The notes under the pieces: model-generated
Databases searched by the model: none
Told to the model about the DNA's origin: nothing
The model's input: the letters and a program-made list of their open reading frames with translations, nothing else
Position numbers and translations under genes: made by a program
Source of the DNA: Amanita rubescens
Lineage: Eukaryota > Basidiomycota > Agaricomycetes > Agaricales > Amanitaceae
Length of the DNA: 64,000 nucleotides
Direction: 5' to 3'
Assembly (NCBI GenBank): GCA_015039365.1
Contig: WION01000023.1
Location: 1-64,000, forward strand
Part shown: piece by piece, positions 20,640-33,914 of the stretch
Layout: each line of letters starts with the position of its first letter
Position numbering within the stretch: the first letter of the stretch is position 1

Positions 20640-21400
20640 TTGAGCCTGCGGGGCATTTGACGGGCGCGTCGAAATTTGGCATACCTTCCGAGTATGGAAG
20701 GTAGTCACCCGTATGTGACAGCAGGCTGAGATGGGCGTGTCGAAGTGAGTTGCGCTCGGCTGGGCGTTGCTGAGGAGGGTTCCGACTTGAATAGGATGCC
20801 ACTTATGATCAGAGCATTGCTTGTGCGAAGTTTGAAGTCAAATGGTTGAGATAGGAACGTTCCAGAGGCTTTCGACGTAGAGGTCGGTACCGGTTGAAAG
20901 GGAGCGGCTGGTATCCGGTGGTCATGTGATGCGCGCGACTTGCGCGTCGAAATCGCTAGGGGCTCTAGCAATAATCTATAGCGGAAGGGAGCTCCGAGGC
21001 CAGGAGCTTGCCGAGATCCGGTACAGCTTCAAGAGCCGTGTAATATCCATCGATCGAGAGGAGAGAGAGGAACTTGAAGGAGTAAGGCGCGTCTCTTCAT
21101 TTCTTCCTTTTGTTGCGTTCAGTGACCAGTTGACTGACTTCATTGCTGGGTCAGGATGCGATGGATCTTCAACTCTGACCGATGATCCCCAATGAGAAAT
21201 GGCGCGCCAGCCAGCCGCGGGAAACCTCCAGTATCCGGCACAGCCTCCGTGAGCCGCGTGCTGCGTCACCACCATTTCGCCCAACATGTGCCGTCCTCAC
21301 ACATCCGCCCATAGCCGCTTCTTGTCTCCTAACATACGTTTCGCATGTACCTTCGACTTTGTGAATGAAAAAAAACTTGTTTGTGTACCAAGTCCGTTCA
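20640..21400. promoter_or_regulatory. 5' region of the Tnp2-like gene with repeated GCGYGTCGAAAT sites
   Basis: Sites GCGCGTCGAAAT (about 20,655), GCGTGTCGAAGT (about 20,733) and GCGCGTCGAAAT (about 20,942) precede the transposase gene. The inverse ATTTCGACGCGC lies at about 25,175, between the transposase and its partner gene. Repeated subterminal sites are usual in CACTA-like elements, so these may be transposase binding sites. Confidence 0.4.
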
Positions 21401-21421
21401 CCACGTGAAGAATTCTGCCCA

Positions 21422-24400
21422 ATGCCACCAACCTCCTCTATAACAGATAAGCACACCAAATGGTGCACTTGTCAGCGCATTTGCAGCGGGGGGGCTTATG
21501 TACATCCAAGAACATACAATCGGCACAAGAAATATCGAGATGTGGTCAATAGCGGTGGAGATTATGGTACTATCCCGAGCACATCTTCTCGTGTAAAACA
21601 GAGAAAACAGAAGGCAAAAAAGGTGCGTAACTACTCCGTATGCATGTTAGATGTACTTAACAAGTACTTAGCCTCTATTGCCAAGTACCTCAGGCTCTAT
21701 GGAATCTAACGAAGCGCTTGACCACTCCCTCCCAATTACAACCTCGAATATGCTCCAAATCGACTCTGAATGCGAAGGGGAGTGCTGGGAGGGTCATCCC
21801 GATCCGCCGCCCTTGCAGATACCTGATTGCGAGATGGACAGTATACCTCTCCCGCTCGACAATGATTCTAGTCCTCCCATCCCTTTCCCACCTGTTCCAA
21901 CTCAGGATCATGGCCTCAATCACGCTGGTGAGGCTCATGAGGAAGAAAGTAGAGTCGATGATGGCCAGCATAAGGAGGATGACTACGAGGACCGAAGTTT
22001 GCAGGATACAGAGTCACGAGAGCAGGAACAGCTCCCTACAGCGACTCTTCCAAACCTTGCACTCGCACAAGAATTTATAGAAGCTGTCAGGTCCGCAAAA
22101 CTCGAAGATGACATCAAGAATGAAGATCTATTGAATTCTCTCAAGAAACCGGCGAAAACTTGTCAATCTATGGATATCGTCACAAAGGTCTCCATCGCCG
22201 TTTTCAAGGCGCTCATCTTAGGATCCCAACAGATGTACAATGAGATACGCGACGCGCTTATTCTCCATCTCAACATCGAACTCCACTCATACCACGTTAC
22301 TCGCAATAAGTTGGAAAAGTCTACGGGAATCACAGAAATACAGACCGATATGTGTCCCGAGAATTGCATAGCCTACACTGGTCCCTTTGAAAGCCTCGAC
22401 ACGTGCCCTGAATGTGGTACATCACGATATGACGAGAATAGCAGATCTTCGGCTTCACGAGGGAATAGCGTACAGAAGAAGGTGCCACGCAAGCAATTTT
22501 ACACCATTCCACTCGGCTTCCAGCTTCAGGCGCTCTGGCGCATGCCGGAAAGTGCATATCGCATGCGATATCGAAACCGCAAAACTGAAGAGATTATTCA
22601 GCAACTCGAGTTGAATAACGGTGACTTACCATTCTACGACGACACTTTTCACGGCAGGGAATATCTCAATGCGCATTTTTCAAAACAAATATGTGATGAC
22701 GACACACTGCTCCTATTTGCATGGGATGAAGCACAACTCTACCGGGACAAGGTTTCTGACTGCTTCTTCGCAGTCTGGGTCCCATTGGATCTCAGTCCAG
22801 AGCTACGGTACAAGAAGAAATTCATTATCCCAGCTTTCATTATCCCCGGACCGAAGACACCCAAAAACATCGAGTCGTTCCTGTTGCCGAGCTTCCGGCA
22901 TGTCTCTGCGCTCCAGAGAGACTACCTCAAGGTTTACGACGGTTATAACCAAAAAGAGATCTTAACCCGTCCCTTCTTTGCGTTTGGCGGTGCTGATTTT
23001 GTGGCCTTGCCCAAACTCAGTGGACAAGTTGGGCATAAGGGCGCGCTTAGTTGCCGTCTAGCGTGTGGTATGAAAGGACGACGAACTGAGAAGAATTCAA
23101 GGTATTACCCTGCTAGGTTAAAGGTAACAATTCGAATCAAACCGAAACCCACCGATCCCCCATTAAAGCCCTTACCTGTGAATCACGATGACATCAACAT
23201 AAATACAATAGGTGGTCCAGACCCTGACAAGTATGAGTCCGATTTGAGGATTCTGCTTGTCTCAAGGACCACCAAGGCATATAACGAGGCGCGGCGTTTG
23301 ACGGGGATCAGCAGCCCAAGTCTTTGTCTTGGATTTCAGACCACAGCTACATTTCGTGTGCCGATGTGTTTCCCAATGGATTTGATGCACTTGGTTAGTA
23401 TAAACATCCCCCAGCACCTTGTTCATATCTGGCGAAATTCTTCCAATGTCAAAATCCCCTTTCTTCGGAACGAAAAGCCAGATTTCATCGTCCTTGACTC
23501 GGAACAAGTTTGGAACAAACATGGAAAGCTTGTCGAGTCAACCCATCGGTATCTACCGGCTTCAATTGACCGTCTTCCTCGTAACCCTGCAACCAAAATC
23601 AATACACAGTACAAAGCCTGCGAATTTATGATGTACCTCTGGTCTCTCGGCCCAGCACTATTTCGGCTCGTCCTTCCCCACCATCTCTGGCTTCACCTTT
23701 GCAAGCTCATTTGCGCTGTCCGCTTACTACATCAACGTCGTATCACCAGTCCACAAATAAAACACGCCCACAAGCTACTACTAGAATGGGAAGATGAATT
23801 TGAACGTAAATACTATGCATGCCGAGAAGATCGCCTACATCTTGTGCGTCCCTGCATACATGCGCTAATACATCTCGCTCGCGAGACTGTAAGATGTGGT
23901 CCTCTAAACCTATTGGCTCAGTGGTCCCTGGAAAGAACGATTGGTAATTTGGGAAGCGAGATTCATTTACATTCAAATCCTTATGCGAATCTGGCTGAAC
24001 GCGCACTTCTACGTGCACAGATGAATGCCCTGCAAGCACTGTACCCAGAGTTTGACACTAAAGAAGCCAATCCTCGGGGTTCAATCGAGCTCAGGAATGG
24101 CTATGTTTTGTTAAGAGCGCGAGACAAGAAGCCTTACCAAATATCAGATAACAATGAGCTGGCCGCCATTCAGTCTTTCTTCACCCAGCGGCGCATGCCC
24201 ATTCCTGATTCAATTGTCCGATGGGCCCGGTTGCGATTACCAACTGGAGATATAGTACGCTGTGCCTGGAAAGAGATCGAGAATAAGAATACTCGTAATT
24301 CTCGTAATGTCCAGGTGTGTTCAAGTTATTTTTTGACAAGTCTTTAGACGTCTAGTAATAATACACCTTAGTTCAGAAACAACAATTTGCTATGTTACGG

Positions 24401-24923
24401 GGAAGTTCAATATTTTTTCCGCATCAGAAGGGATGCGTTCGCAGTTGTATCATGTTATGATGAACCCGATAAGAAATTTCTTGAAGAATCATGTCAAACG
24501 CTCTATGTTTCCCGCTATCTTGGTAAACAAGCACTCGAAATCATTAATGTTCAATCCATTCGATCTGTTGTGGGAATGGTTCCATTCGTGTTGTCGGAGC
24601 CTGAAGAACAAGATGAAGAGATATGTGCAAAATATAGTGATTGTTATTTTGTCGCTGAAAACCCAGCAAGAAATTTCTCCTCAGCAGATTCTATCCAAGA
24701 TTCCCCTGTAGATCCAGGGAACAATTCTCAAGTGGCTCCAGAAGATGAATCTCAGGGGGAAATGGACATGGCACTGGATGACGAAGATGATGAAATTGAA
24801 GACGATGATGATGATGATGATGACAGAGATGATGATATTGATGGTGACAAGAGTGATGATGACCGGGACCATGTGGATGAGGAAGATGCATATGAGGATG
24901 GATGGGAGCAAGACGACCAGTAG
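21422..24923 (+). CDS. Tnp2 / Plavaka-like (CMC superfamily) transposase
   Basis: Three exons in phase, with introns at 21,623-21,671 and 24,315-24,371, give about 1,131 residues. Exon 1 has a short Cys motif (KWCTCQRICSGG) followed by a His/Lys-rich helix. The long second exon carries CPENCIAYTG with CPECGTSRYD (a CxxC pair), the core with DTLLLFAWDEAQLYRDK, FRVPMCFPMDLMHLVSINIP and GPLNLLAQWSLERTIGN, which I recognise as the basidiomycete Tnp2-type core, and ends near RWARLRLPTGDIV. Exon 3 ends in a long Asp/Glu run. There are no stops or frame breaks, so the enzyme looks intact. I could not find the element's terminal repeats. Confidence 0.75.
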
Positions 24924-25247
24924 GTGCAATGAGGCCGAAGGCAACGAGTCCGGTTTTCGAATGTAAGCACCAACACAAAATGATTTTACCATGTACCTAA
25001 CTAGTACATCTCAGAAAACAGAATGACTACAATACAATTGTGTGATTTGGCATTATCGGTGTTGTTGAGTAGCATTGAATGTGTGCACATCGCGTATGGT
25101 GTCAGTGGTCTTGAAATGGCAAAGTCCGAGTTGCCAAATATGGATTGCGTGATATGGTGTCACACGCTTTCGACGTCATTTCGACGCGCTTGGCTTGCAT
25201 CCTCCTTCCATACCCCCCACACCCACAGCATACCCTTATTTATCCAC

Positions 25248-28200
25248 ATGAACGGACCAAGAAACAGACCAATAAATGGAGGAAATCATAATAATAATGT
25301 TTATTACAGGAATAACAACATGGGTTTTATGCCAGGACAAAGCGGCTACAGCGCTAATGGCCACACAAATACCCATACAGATATTCAGGTAAGCAATGCA
25401 TGTGCTATGGTTTCACATTATAGTGCTACTAATTGATCTTACAGATGGACTTATTGCCCAACGAACAAAAGAAAGAAATTGATGAGATAGTTACCATCGT
25501 TGCAAATGCGCCACATGAGCTGCTTGTTTCGAGTGGAAATCAAGCATATCAAGCATATATGCATTCTCACCACCAGATTTTAGAACTACGGTAAGTATTA
25601 TTTCATTCAATGATGCAATATATCGACTATCAGCAGAAACGAGTTGGAAAGAACCAAGAAGGAGTTAATATCGGAGAAGGAAGCTCATGTTATGGAAGTG
25701 AATACCTGGAAGTAAGTTCTAATGTGCATATATTTACTTTATGGCGCTCACCGTACTAATGTACTAGGGATGTTGCTAATACTTTGATGAAAAATGCGTC
25801 GTCAAACACCGTTCAGTCCCATCTCACCTCAAAGATGGGAAAACGACAAGAGGCCCTTCAAGCGGCCTTTCCTACTGCGTACAACACCACAACAACGTAC
25901 GATGATGATGATATAGACGAAAAGAATGACAAGACAAGACACCTGGAATATCCTGAAGTGAAATATTGGACGAAGGATAGATACAAGCAATCGGATGCAG
26001 ATGCGAACTCATCCGAGCCATTTCCAAAGAAGTTACGGTTCCTGGAAGACGAGGACGGGAATTTGATTTCTCAAGACCTTCTCGATGAAATGCGGTCCCA
26101 TCTACTACAGTCATTTGAAGAAATCCGATCATCAATGCCTTCTCTCCTTGAGGGCAGTTGGCTGAAATGCAACCCGGAGCTAATCAAGATGTGCTACAAA
26201 GAGATGCGTCGTCTTTTCCCCGGACTCACCCTCTGCGCTAAAAATTGGAAAGCGCGCCAATTACTCGTTGTATGGTACTCAAACTACAGTAAAAACCGGA
26301 ATTTGGGAAAAGCTGGCCACAACAATGGATCCGATGTCTCGGATGATGATGAAGCGGAGGCAGCAGCTATTCCAGCCAAACGAAAGAACGTGAAAAAGGA
26401 AAACAACATTCGGAAAAAGGCTAAGCAAAACACGGGGCTGGACATGGATAGGGATGAGGACAGTTCATGGGGAATTCCTGAACAGACTCGCGAACCGGTA
26501 CGCAAGGTTTTTCGACTTAACGACCCACTGGCATCCCCCACTGGCAACACGAGCTCTAAATCGGATCAGCGCGCTCGAGCCTCCGGTACCGTTTCGTCAA
26601 TCTCAACTACCTCAAATTTCAATAGCAGTACAAACTCCGAATTCAGTGATCAACGCGCTCGAGCCTCCAGCACCGTTTCTTCAATGTCAACTTCATCAAA
26701 TAAGAATTCAAGCACTACATCGTATCATCTTTCTTTTATATTCATATACGCTAACTATTAATTGAATAGTGCAAAGACACAAAACTACAATGGGCATGAA
26801 TTGAACAAGCAGATACCAGTCGCTGTCCCCACCCCTTCAATGACGCCCGCTGTCAAGAACAAGAATCCTTCTGTTTTGACAACCACCAACATTGCTTTGA
26901 TGATGACTAAATCAACTTCAAAACCCACTTCTGCTCCGGGGATGGCCGTCAAGACCGTATCAAAAACAGCTAAACCCACTTCTGCTCCGCCGTCGACAGC
27001 TGTCAACGTCATTCCAAAAATGGGTGCCACTAAGCCGACTTCTGCTCCGGTATCGAAAATGGGCGCGCCAAGGGCTTCTATACCTGCCAGTGCATCGATG
27101 ACCACCAATACCAAACCCACCTCAAATGGAGTCTCCCAATCTGCCGCCCCTACTAGTAGTGCTTCAGCGAATTTGACTTCAGTCTCAGGCACTTCCGCTG
27201 CAATCACAATAACTAACACTAGGGCCAAAAATGCTCGCATACTACCTGCCTCAACTACTTCAACATCAAAGGCTTCTCCTGTCGCCGTGACTAATACCAG
27301 TACAACTGAGGCTAACCGAAGCACCAAATCGATTCTCCCTAGAATCAAGATACCAGCGCGAACAGCGGCTGGGACCAACATCTACTACAGTAATCAACCA
27401 TTCAAAGCGCCGCTTCCTGTTAATCGTGCGCCCATTGACGAGTTCGATTTGTCATCTCGAGCGAGTCCAATTACTGCCTTTACTACCATCACTGATGAAC
27501 AACTTGATGCGTTTGAGCAGGCCAATCAAAGACGACATGAAGAAAATCATGATGCTAACGAAGATGACTCGGAGACTATACCAACTGCTGGCGAGGATGA
27601 AAGAGTCTTACATACAGACGAAGATAGCGCTGGTGATGAAGATCTGATCATGCAAACCAATGAAGACGGGATCCTACACAGTGCTGGAGAAGATGGCGGT
27701 GCATGTTACTCGGGTAACTCAACAGGTGATGGCGACATCATAGATGAGATCATGCAAACCGGTGGTGAAGACAAGTCCCTGGACACTTTGGACCGAGATC
27801 CTGGCGCAAATCACGCTGATGAAGTTGAAGACAATGCTTTCAATGATTTGGATGAAGATGGTGCCGGCGACGCACATTGCAATGAAGATAATGAAGATGG
27901 CAACAACAACGACGCAGTTGAAGATGGATTAGCCCCCAATAACGAAGAAGCGCTAGTTGAGGGTCCCAGCGCAGATCGAGTCGGACTTATACTTGCCGCA
28001 CTCGAAGTTGAAGACGGCCCGAACAATGCAACGTACGTGCCTAAGTTCTTTTTTCTTCATCAGACTTTTGAAGTACATTGCTAAGGGACTTGTTTGCGCG
28101 AAATTGGGCAAGGGAACACAACTCTACGATGGAGGCCGGCAAGAAAACATGGCTCAAACTCTCCAAGTCCGATAAACAGGTACGTTCCTCTTTTACTTTC

Positions 28201-28560
28201 ACGCATTTGCTCATTTTCTTGGCTTACTAGTATTGGAAAGAGCTTAGTGCTTTACTTAAAGTACGTCTTTTTATTGTGCTAGTAGGACTTGTTACTAATT
28301 CTACTGTACCCGAAGCAAAAGAAAAAGAAGAACAAGACAGAACGGATGGGGAAGGCGAAGCGAGGCTAGTAGCGGATGGGAACCGTGGGAGGAGGATGGA
28401 GAGGATGGGAGCGGTAGAACGAGGATGGGAGCAGCTGAAGAGAAAAAGGAAAACGAAGGGGAGGTTGGGAGCAGTTGGTGGAGGCGATGAGCGGCTTGAA
28501 GCGGCCAAGGGAGAAGGGCAAGGAAAGCAGCGGTTGAATGAGGACAAACGCGGTTTTTGA
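25248..28560 (+). CDS. Partner gene of the Tnp2-like element: coiled-coil, low-complexity protein
   Basis: ATG 25,248 opens an Asn/Gly-rich first exon. Introns at 25,389-25,444, 25,591-25,633, 25,712-25,767, 26,722-26,769, 28,033-28,085 and 28,180-28,230 all keep phase. Exons 2-3 give a helical segment (LPNEQKKEIDEIVTIVANAP and ELERTKKELISEKEAHVMEV). Exon 4 has YPEVKYWTKDRYKQSD, PELIKMCYKEMRRLFPGL and a basic cluster. Exon 5 is a Ser/Thr/Pro-rich stretch with repeated KPTSAP units and then an acidic tract with repeated GEDG and DEDGAGD words. The end has FARNWAREHNSTMEAGKKTW. The gene follows the transposase on the same strand, as in other Tnp2-type elements I know of in mushrooms. It is probably element-encoded; its function is unknown. 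Confidence 0.55.
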
Positions 28561-28729
28561 CGGCTTGTAGCAGATAGAAAACGAGTAATAGAAATCTGTG
28601 CTTTTCCAAATTCTCCTCGAGCGCGGATATCCTCAAAACAGGACACTTTGACCGACGGCAGCCTCGCGAAGCCGCGGTTGCGGCCGGGAGAAGCCGGGAC
28701 CGGCCACGGGCGGCCATATTTCCCATTGG

Positions 28730-29394
28730 GGATGATCGATTTACGGATAAGAAAGGGACTAGGGACCAGATATACACAGTGGTCCTGGGAGAGTAGAAGG
28801 GTTTCTCCCCCACACGATGTGCTTTGGGGAGAAGGGAATAGTGCAAATACCAGGTAAGTGCCTGATATTATTCCCGTCGACGTGGCTGACTAGCATCTGA
28901 GTGTAGATGCATATAACAGGTTGATAGCGGGGGTTTGATCCCTTGCGTGTTTCGACAGGAAGGAACGGGCTTAGGAACGGCCCATTTGACGCTCGATGAA
29001 GAGGTGGCTAATATAATGCGAGAAGGGATGCGGGAGAACGAGACGGGGCGAGGACTCCGGGAAAGGTATGTTATTCCTTTCCTTTTCTCCGATTCTCGCT
29101 GACTGATTCTTTCAGCTTGGTGATTGTTCGACTATCTCTCTTTCAGCGTAACGCAGTTGGAATACGAGAGGTTGGGCATAGAGCTGGAAGTGCTGCGTGG
29201 GTGCAGCTTCAGGACTTGAGGTAAGTCCTATGGCTCTCTTTGCTCCTATGCCTGTAACAACTGTGTCATGTAGGTGCAGTATCATGTGCAAGTCAACCAT
29301 TCAACATCAGGGAGTGGGACTCGTTCGAGTCCCAAATGTATTCGGAGAGTTCGTTCGAACTCTCCATCGTTTTAGAACGATTGAGGTTAACTAG
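28730..29394 (+). CDS. Possible small multi-exon gene, structure uncertain
   Basis: Candidate exons read YTQWSWESRRVSPPHDVLWG (before a GTAAGT near 28,855), LTLDEEVANIMREGMRENET (about 28,985-29,066), LVIVRLSLFQRNAVGIREVG and SAAWVQLQDL (about 29,117-29,220), and a last exon ending at TAG 29,392-29,394. The last two joins keep phase; the first join does not, so the 5' part is doubtful. The last exon already contains the first two hairpins of the array described next. No family recognised. Confidence 0.3.
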
Positions 29395-29591
29395 TAACGC
29401 GCCCAGCTGCAGTGTCTCTTCCCCTTCAAGAGAAAAAAATGGGCGTATGGATTGATCGAAGCAACTCTCGTATGAGTTCCCATGTAATGTTGAGGGTATA
29501 GGTAGGTTTCTTTATACCCGGGAATGATGGTTTACTGACGACGTAACATAGCGTCGTCTTTTGTCCGTTATGGTTGCTTTGGCTGGGAGAA

Positions 29592-29599
29592 GTAGTAGA
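29592..29599. repeat. Target-site duplication, left, of the small hAT-like element
   Basis: GTAGTAGA, identical to 30,655-30,662. Confidence 0.75.
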
Positions 29600-30654
29600 T
29601 AGGGATTGGCTTGGGTGAACCCCTGGGTATCCAGATGCATACCCACACCCACACCCTGTGACATACCCATACCCTCACTCTGGGTATGGGTTTGGATCAG
29701 GGTACATGGCAAGCTGACCCATACCCACACCCACTTCCATACCCACACCCACACCCTTATGGGTTATACCCCTTGATGAAGGTAATGATATGTGTAATAC
29801 AAGTTAATTAAAATGAAAAAGGAAAAAGGAAAAGGAAAGAAAAAACTAGTAATTGAAACTAAGGTGAGTCCCACCTTCCCTTTTGGCCTTTCCATTCAAA
29901 ATCATATCCCATCAACATCCCCCTACTCTAGTAGGCCCAGTCCAGCCTCCAATGGTGCCCATCACTGCCACCTCCTTTAAGCCATGTGAGACTCCAATTT
30001 GAAGCAAACAGGACCAGGAGTCTCCTTCCCCTCCATTCCCTCTGTCCCTTTCCTTTGCTGGCTGACAGAGAAGTGACCCCACAGGCCCACCAGCATTGCA
30101 CCCATGGACCACCAGAAGGAGAACACACTCCTGATCCCCCACCCTCCACCTGAGGTCCCCACTGCCACCCCCAATTCAACTCTCTAGCCACACCTGTTCT
30201 GGAGCAATCCAAACAGTGAAACCCCACCCAGCAGCCCACTACTCAGGCTGCCACCCTAAGACCTCAGGTGTACAGGCCACACCCAGGTCCAGCCTCTGTA
30301 ATTGCCACCTTCTGCCATCATCATGACCCATGGAGTGAGCCACTGATGCATGTGGCCCAGTGGCCCTTCACAGGTTCTGCTTCCAAGGCTCCCCCTGCCC
30401 CCCTGCAACTATCAGACACCCACACAGGCTGCATTTGTGACCTGGGCCTGGCCTCTGTCCCAACAGAGCTACCCACATCCCACCTTATCCTGACATAGGA
30501 GTGGGTACAGGAGTGGGTATGCCTGATGATACCCAAACCCACGTTGAGGGTATGGGTTTGAATGAGGGTCCATGGAGTCTGTACCCCCACCCATACCCAC
30601 TGTACACCCACACCCGAGACCCTCAAGGGTTTGGCCAACCCATGCCAGTCCCTA
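29600..30654. mobile_element. Non-autonomous hAT-like element, 1,055 bp
   Basis: The left end is TAGGGATTGGCTTGGGT and the right end, on the other strand, is TAGGGACTGGCATGGGT; AACCC follows a few bases inside on both sides. The flanking GTAGTAGA is a perfect 8-bp duplication. Subterminal stretches are rich in GGGTATGGGT/ACCCATACCC units. The interior has no domain-bearing frame, so movement would need a transposase from elsewhere. The TAGGGAT start is shared with the large hAT element at 50,075. Confidence 0.75.
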
Positions 30655-30662
30655 GTAGTAGA
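30655..30662. repeat. Target-site duplication, right, of the small hAT-like element
   Basis: GTAGTAGA, identical to 29,592-29,599. Confidence 0.75.
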
Positions 30663-32870
30663 CGAGGTAGACGAGGGATGGCTGCGAGAAGGCAGCACTG
30701 GAATGAAGTACGTCCTCGTTTCCTACTTGTTTGAATTGTATTAACTGCATCGAATAGATGCAATTATTCCGGTTCGTCGGACGTTAAGGGGAGAGGACTC
30801 AGTGCGAGTTCTCTCCAGGATTCTTGTTTGAGACCTGGACAATTTGTCTGTCTGTCTCGAGGGTCGCCCTCTCGCTCATTGTATTATTGTATCGGAACGA
30901 ACAAGGGCCAGGAGGGTATTCCAGAGGACGCGGTGTCAAACGGATGGACGGGGAGGACTCAATAGTAAGTCCTCGATAAATGTTTATGGAGAGTTCATTG
31001 TAACTCTCCGATCAAGTTGCCTAGAATCCGAATCGGGTTCTACGGCTCTATCGGGTGGACCCTTGGGGATTCAACAAACGGGTTTGTCACAGGCAAGGGA
31101 GCGTCGACTAATACGCTCCCGAATATATGCCGCAGCTCTCGCGAGCTGTCCTCCTTCACTTCTCGAAGGAGTTATCAGTTGTTGGGACCATCTTCGAGCA
31201 GTCCCAGGATAAGGTGAGCTTGGATCACTCGCCAATGATATCTTATCGACGACGTTTAGGATACGTCGTCTAGGTACCACTTCAACAGGTGGTGAAGGCT
31301 CGTTCGAGGTTGGACGAGTGGATGTGGCTGGCGCAGGATGTATGGATGAGGGAATGGAAGTAGAGAGTGGCAGCGTGGAAGCTGCTGTAACTTCAGGTGA
31401 GGGTTTTTCTTCACTTCTGCTTCGTAGATCCGCCATTTCTCCCCAATTTCATCTGAGAAGGAGAGGGTCGGGACTCGTGTGCCAACGAGTCTTTGATATT
31501 GAGTAGAGTGCTCAGCGGAACGCTCATGGATTCCGGAGGACTAGGATGATCCTCAATATGAGTCAGTGTGGCTTCTCCCGCAACGGGAGAAGACGAGTTT
31601 TCACCAGACAGTGGTGAGAGGGATCCATTGGAGACCCGAGAGGGGGTCTCCGACAAACGGTGTGTAGTATTGATATCTACTACATGATTTGTACTTATGA
31701 CGCTCAACGTGCGTTGTTTTGAAACTGCAGGGAAAGGTGATGAAGCCCTGTCGTTGGAAGGATGAGTAGGAGTGGCCCGTGTTGAGGATACAATGACGGG
31801 CGAGGGTTTCGACAGCGAGGAAGCTGTTTTGGATGCAGTTAAGTGTTTAGTAGCTGCACTCGTTCCTTTCGTGAGGCTGATTTCTGTCCTTCCAATAGAT
31901 TGTTTCTCGACATCCCGGCGTTTCGGAAAGGGAGTCGAGACGGCTCGGCTAGGCGGCTTAATGCCAATATGAGAACTTCCTTTCGGGGGCTCTTTGGTAT
32001 TGAGACTCAGAATGACCTCTTGAGTGGCTTGAAGGCAGATTTCTTCCAGAGAAGAATGTTGCAATAGACCAGGATGGATGGGAGAGGTGATGGGAATGGG
32101 TATTGGCAGCGTGAAGGCTGCCGAAGCTTCAGGTAAGTCCAGGATATTTTCGGGAAGTCTGGAAGGACTTCCGAGTGGTTTTACAGCTCGGGTGAGCTGT
32201 TCCGACTTTCCTAAACTTGGAGAGGAAGGTGTTTTACCAAACGGCCAGTTTGCGTTTAGTAATGATACTCTAGAACGAGATCAACTCTTTGGTGAGTTCT
32301 TCTGCTCGTCATTTGTTTCGTATTGACAATGTTAGGCGTACGCTGTTCAGAAAACGTTCGAAAGGGTCGGATTAGGCTCGTTTAAGAGCCGGTTTGAAGG
32401 ATGGGCCCGTAAAGAGGAGACGGGCAAGAGTTTAGACAGCGCGAGGGCTGTCTCGGTCGAAGGCGCGTGTTCCGAGGTGTTGACTTGTTCCTTTGTACTA
32501 ACAATTGCGTTTCTCATTTGAGGTATCAGCCTGGACGCGGCTTCTGAACGAGGAATGCAAGATATAGCTGTGGCAACAACTTGGGACTTGGCCAGCTTTT
32601 TGACAGGCATAGACAGTCTGTGTAGCTGTCGATCCTCAACACCTGCAGGGAACTTCGACGAAGTACGGGAGACGGCTGGTGCTGTCTCCATTATCAATTC
32701 TGAGGGAGGTTTCGCATGGAAACCATTATTACGAGCCTTGTAGCTCATTATCCTTGGTTAGGGAACTCCGGGGGTTCCTGTGGAGTTCCAGAGGTATTGA
32801 AAGGGAGTCCAGCTTCAATGAGCTTGGACATGTTGGGAACGGGTCGTTTGAACTCGTTTCGGTGCATTTC

Positions 32871-32891
32871 GAGACTCAAAAACTGAGTCTT
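32871..32891. repeat. Hairpin with a covarying counterpart, repeat copy 1
   Basis: GACTC (32,873-32,877) and GAGTC (32,885-32,889) around a 7-nt loop. The homologous site in the next repeat copy, 33,894-33,914, has GATTC and GAATC. Confidence 0.65.
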
Positions 32892-33893
32892 TCTTTTCAG
32901 CAGGCTCGTACGTGACTTGTGTACAGTCGTGTTTCACGGGAACGGCTGAAGGAGAGGGTTTGGGCGCATCACATGTGATAACGATAGGTGAGGAGATAGG
33001 AAGGTGTCTGGGTAGCGTGTGGGTTGCCAGGACATTATCAGGTGAGGAAATGGCCTCGCTTCTTGCGTGTATATTAACGACGGAGTTGTAGACCCGTCGT
33101 TCCTCTCCAATTTCACCGGAAAGAGAGGGAGTTTGAACTTGCGCATCGGCAAATCCAAGTATTGATGTGGAGTGCTCAGTTACGCGCTCCTTGGGCATTT
33201 CGGGAAGCGTACTAGGTGCAGTCGTGGGTCTTCGAGCTGGTGTAGGGGTGCAGGGAGAATGTCCAGCTCCACGGTAGAGTGAGTCGGACTTCCTTTAGAA
33301 CGAGCTGGCAGTTGATTCGTTCTGGCGTGATGAGTCGAGTCTTGTGAGCTGAGACTCTTCTGGTTGCAGGTTGTTCGCGGGGAGATTCCTTTGTAGGAAG
33401 CAGACCGTGGTGGGCCGGAACGGATGGGAGCATAAGCGGAGCGAGTCGGCATTGTCGTCTCTTTGAGCTTGCTTTCTATCTAGCGTATAAGTTCTTTGTA
33501 GAACTTGTCCTGCCTTCCCGTGTGATCCAACCATCTAGCCAGAGTACTCGGTGCGATGTTTGGTATGGCACGTCCGAGTTTGCGTGAATTAGGAGAAGGG
33601 CCCATGGGGTCCTTGATGTTTAAGCTTTCCCGAGGGCTCGTTTTCCTCGGGGTGTTCATTTGTGGAGGCTCCAAATCTCGAGTTGTAGGAGACAGTCGTT
33701 GCTGTCTCCATTGATGACCCCGAGGGGAGTTTCTCTCGGAGATCAGTATTACGAGCCTTGGCCAGCTCGTTGTCCTGGTTTAGGGAACTCCGGAAGTTCC
33801 TGTGGAGTTCCCGAGGTGTTGAAGGGGAGTCCAGCTTCGATGAGCTCGGACGTATTTGGGAACTGGTCGTTTGAACTTGTTCCGACGCATCTC

Positions 33894-33914
33894 GAGATTC
33901 AGGAGTTGAATCTC
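33894..33914. repeat. Hairpin with a covarying counterpart, repeat copy 2
   Basis: GATTC (33,896-33,900) and GAATC (33,908-33,912) around a 7-nt loop. Compared with 32,871-32,891, both arms have changed and pairing is kept. Confidence 0.65.

Noticed and set aside
24681..24992. Minus-strand hydrophobic and Ser-rich frames
   Set aside because: Complements of the Asp-rich tail of the Tnp2-like transposase.
20630..28560. Terminal CACT-type repeats for the Tnp2-like element
   Set aside because: CACTTGGAGTTTGAGCC near 20,630 was a candidate left end, but no counterpart is visible to the right of the partner gene.
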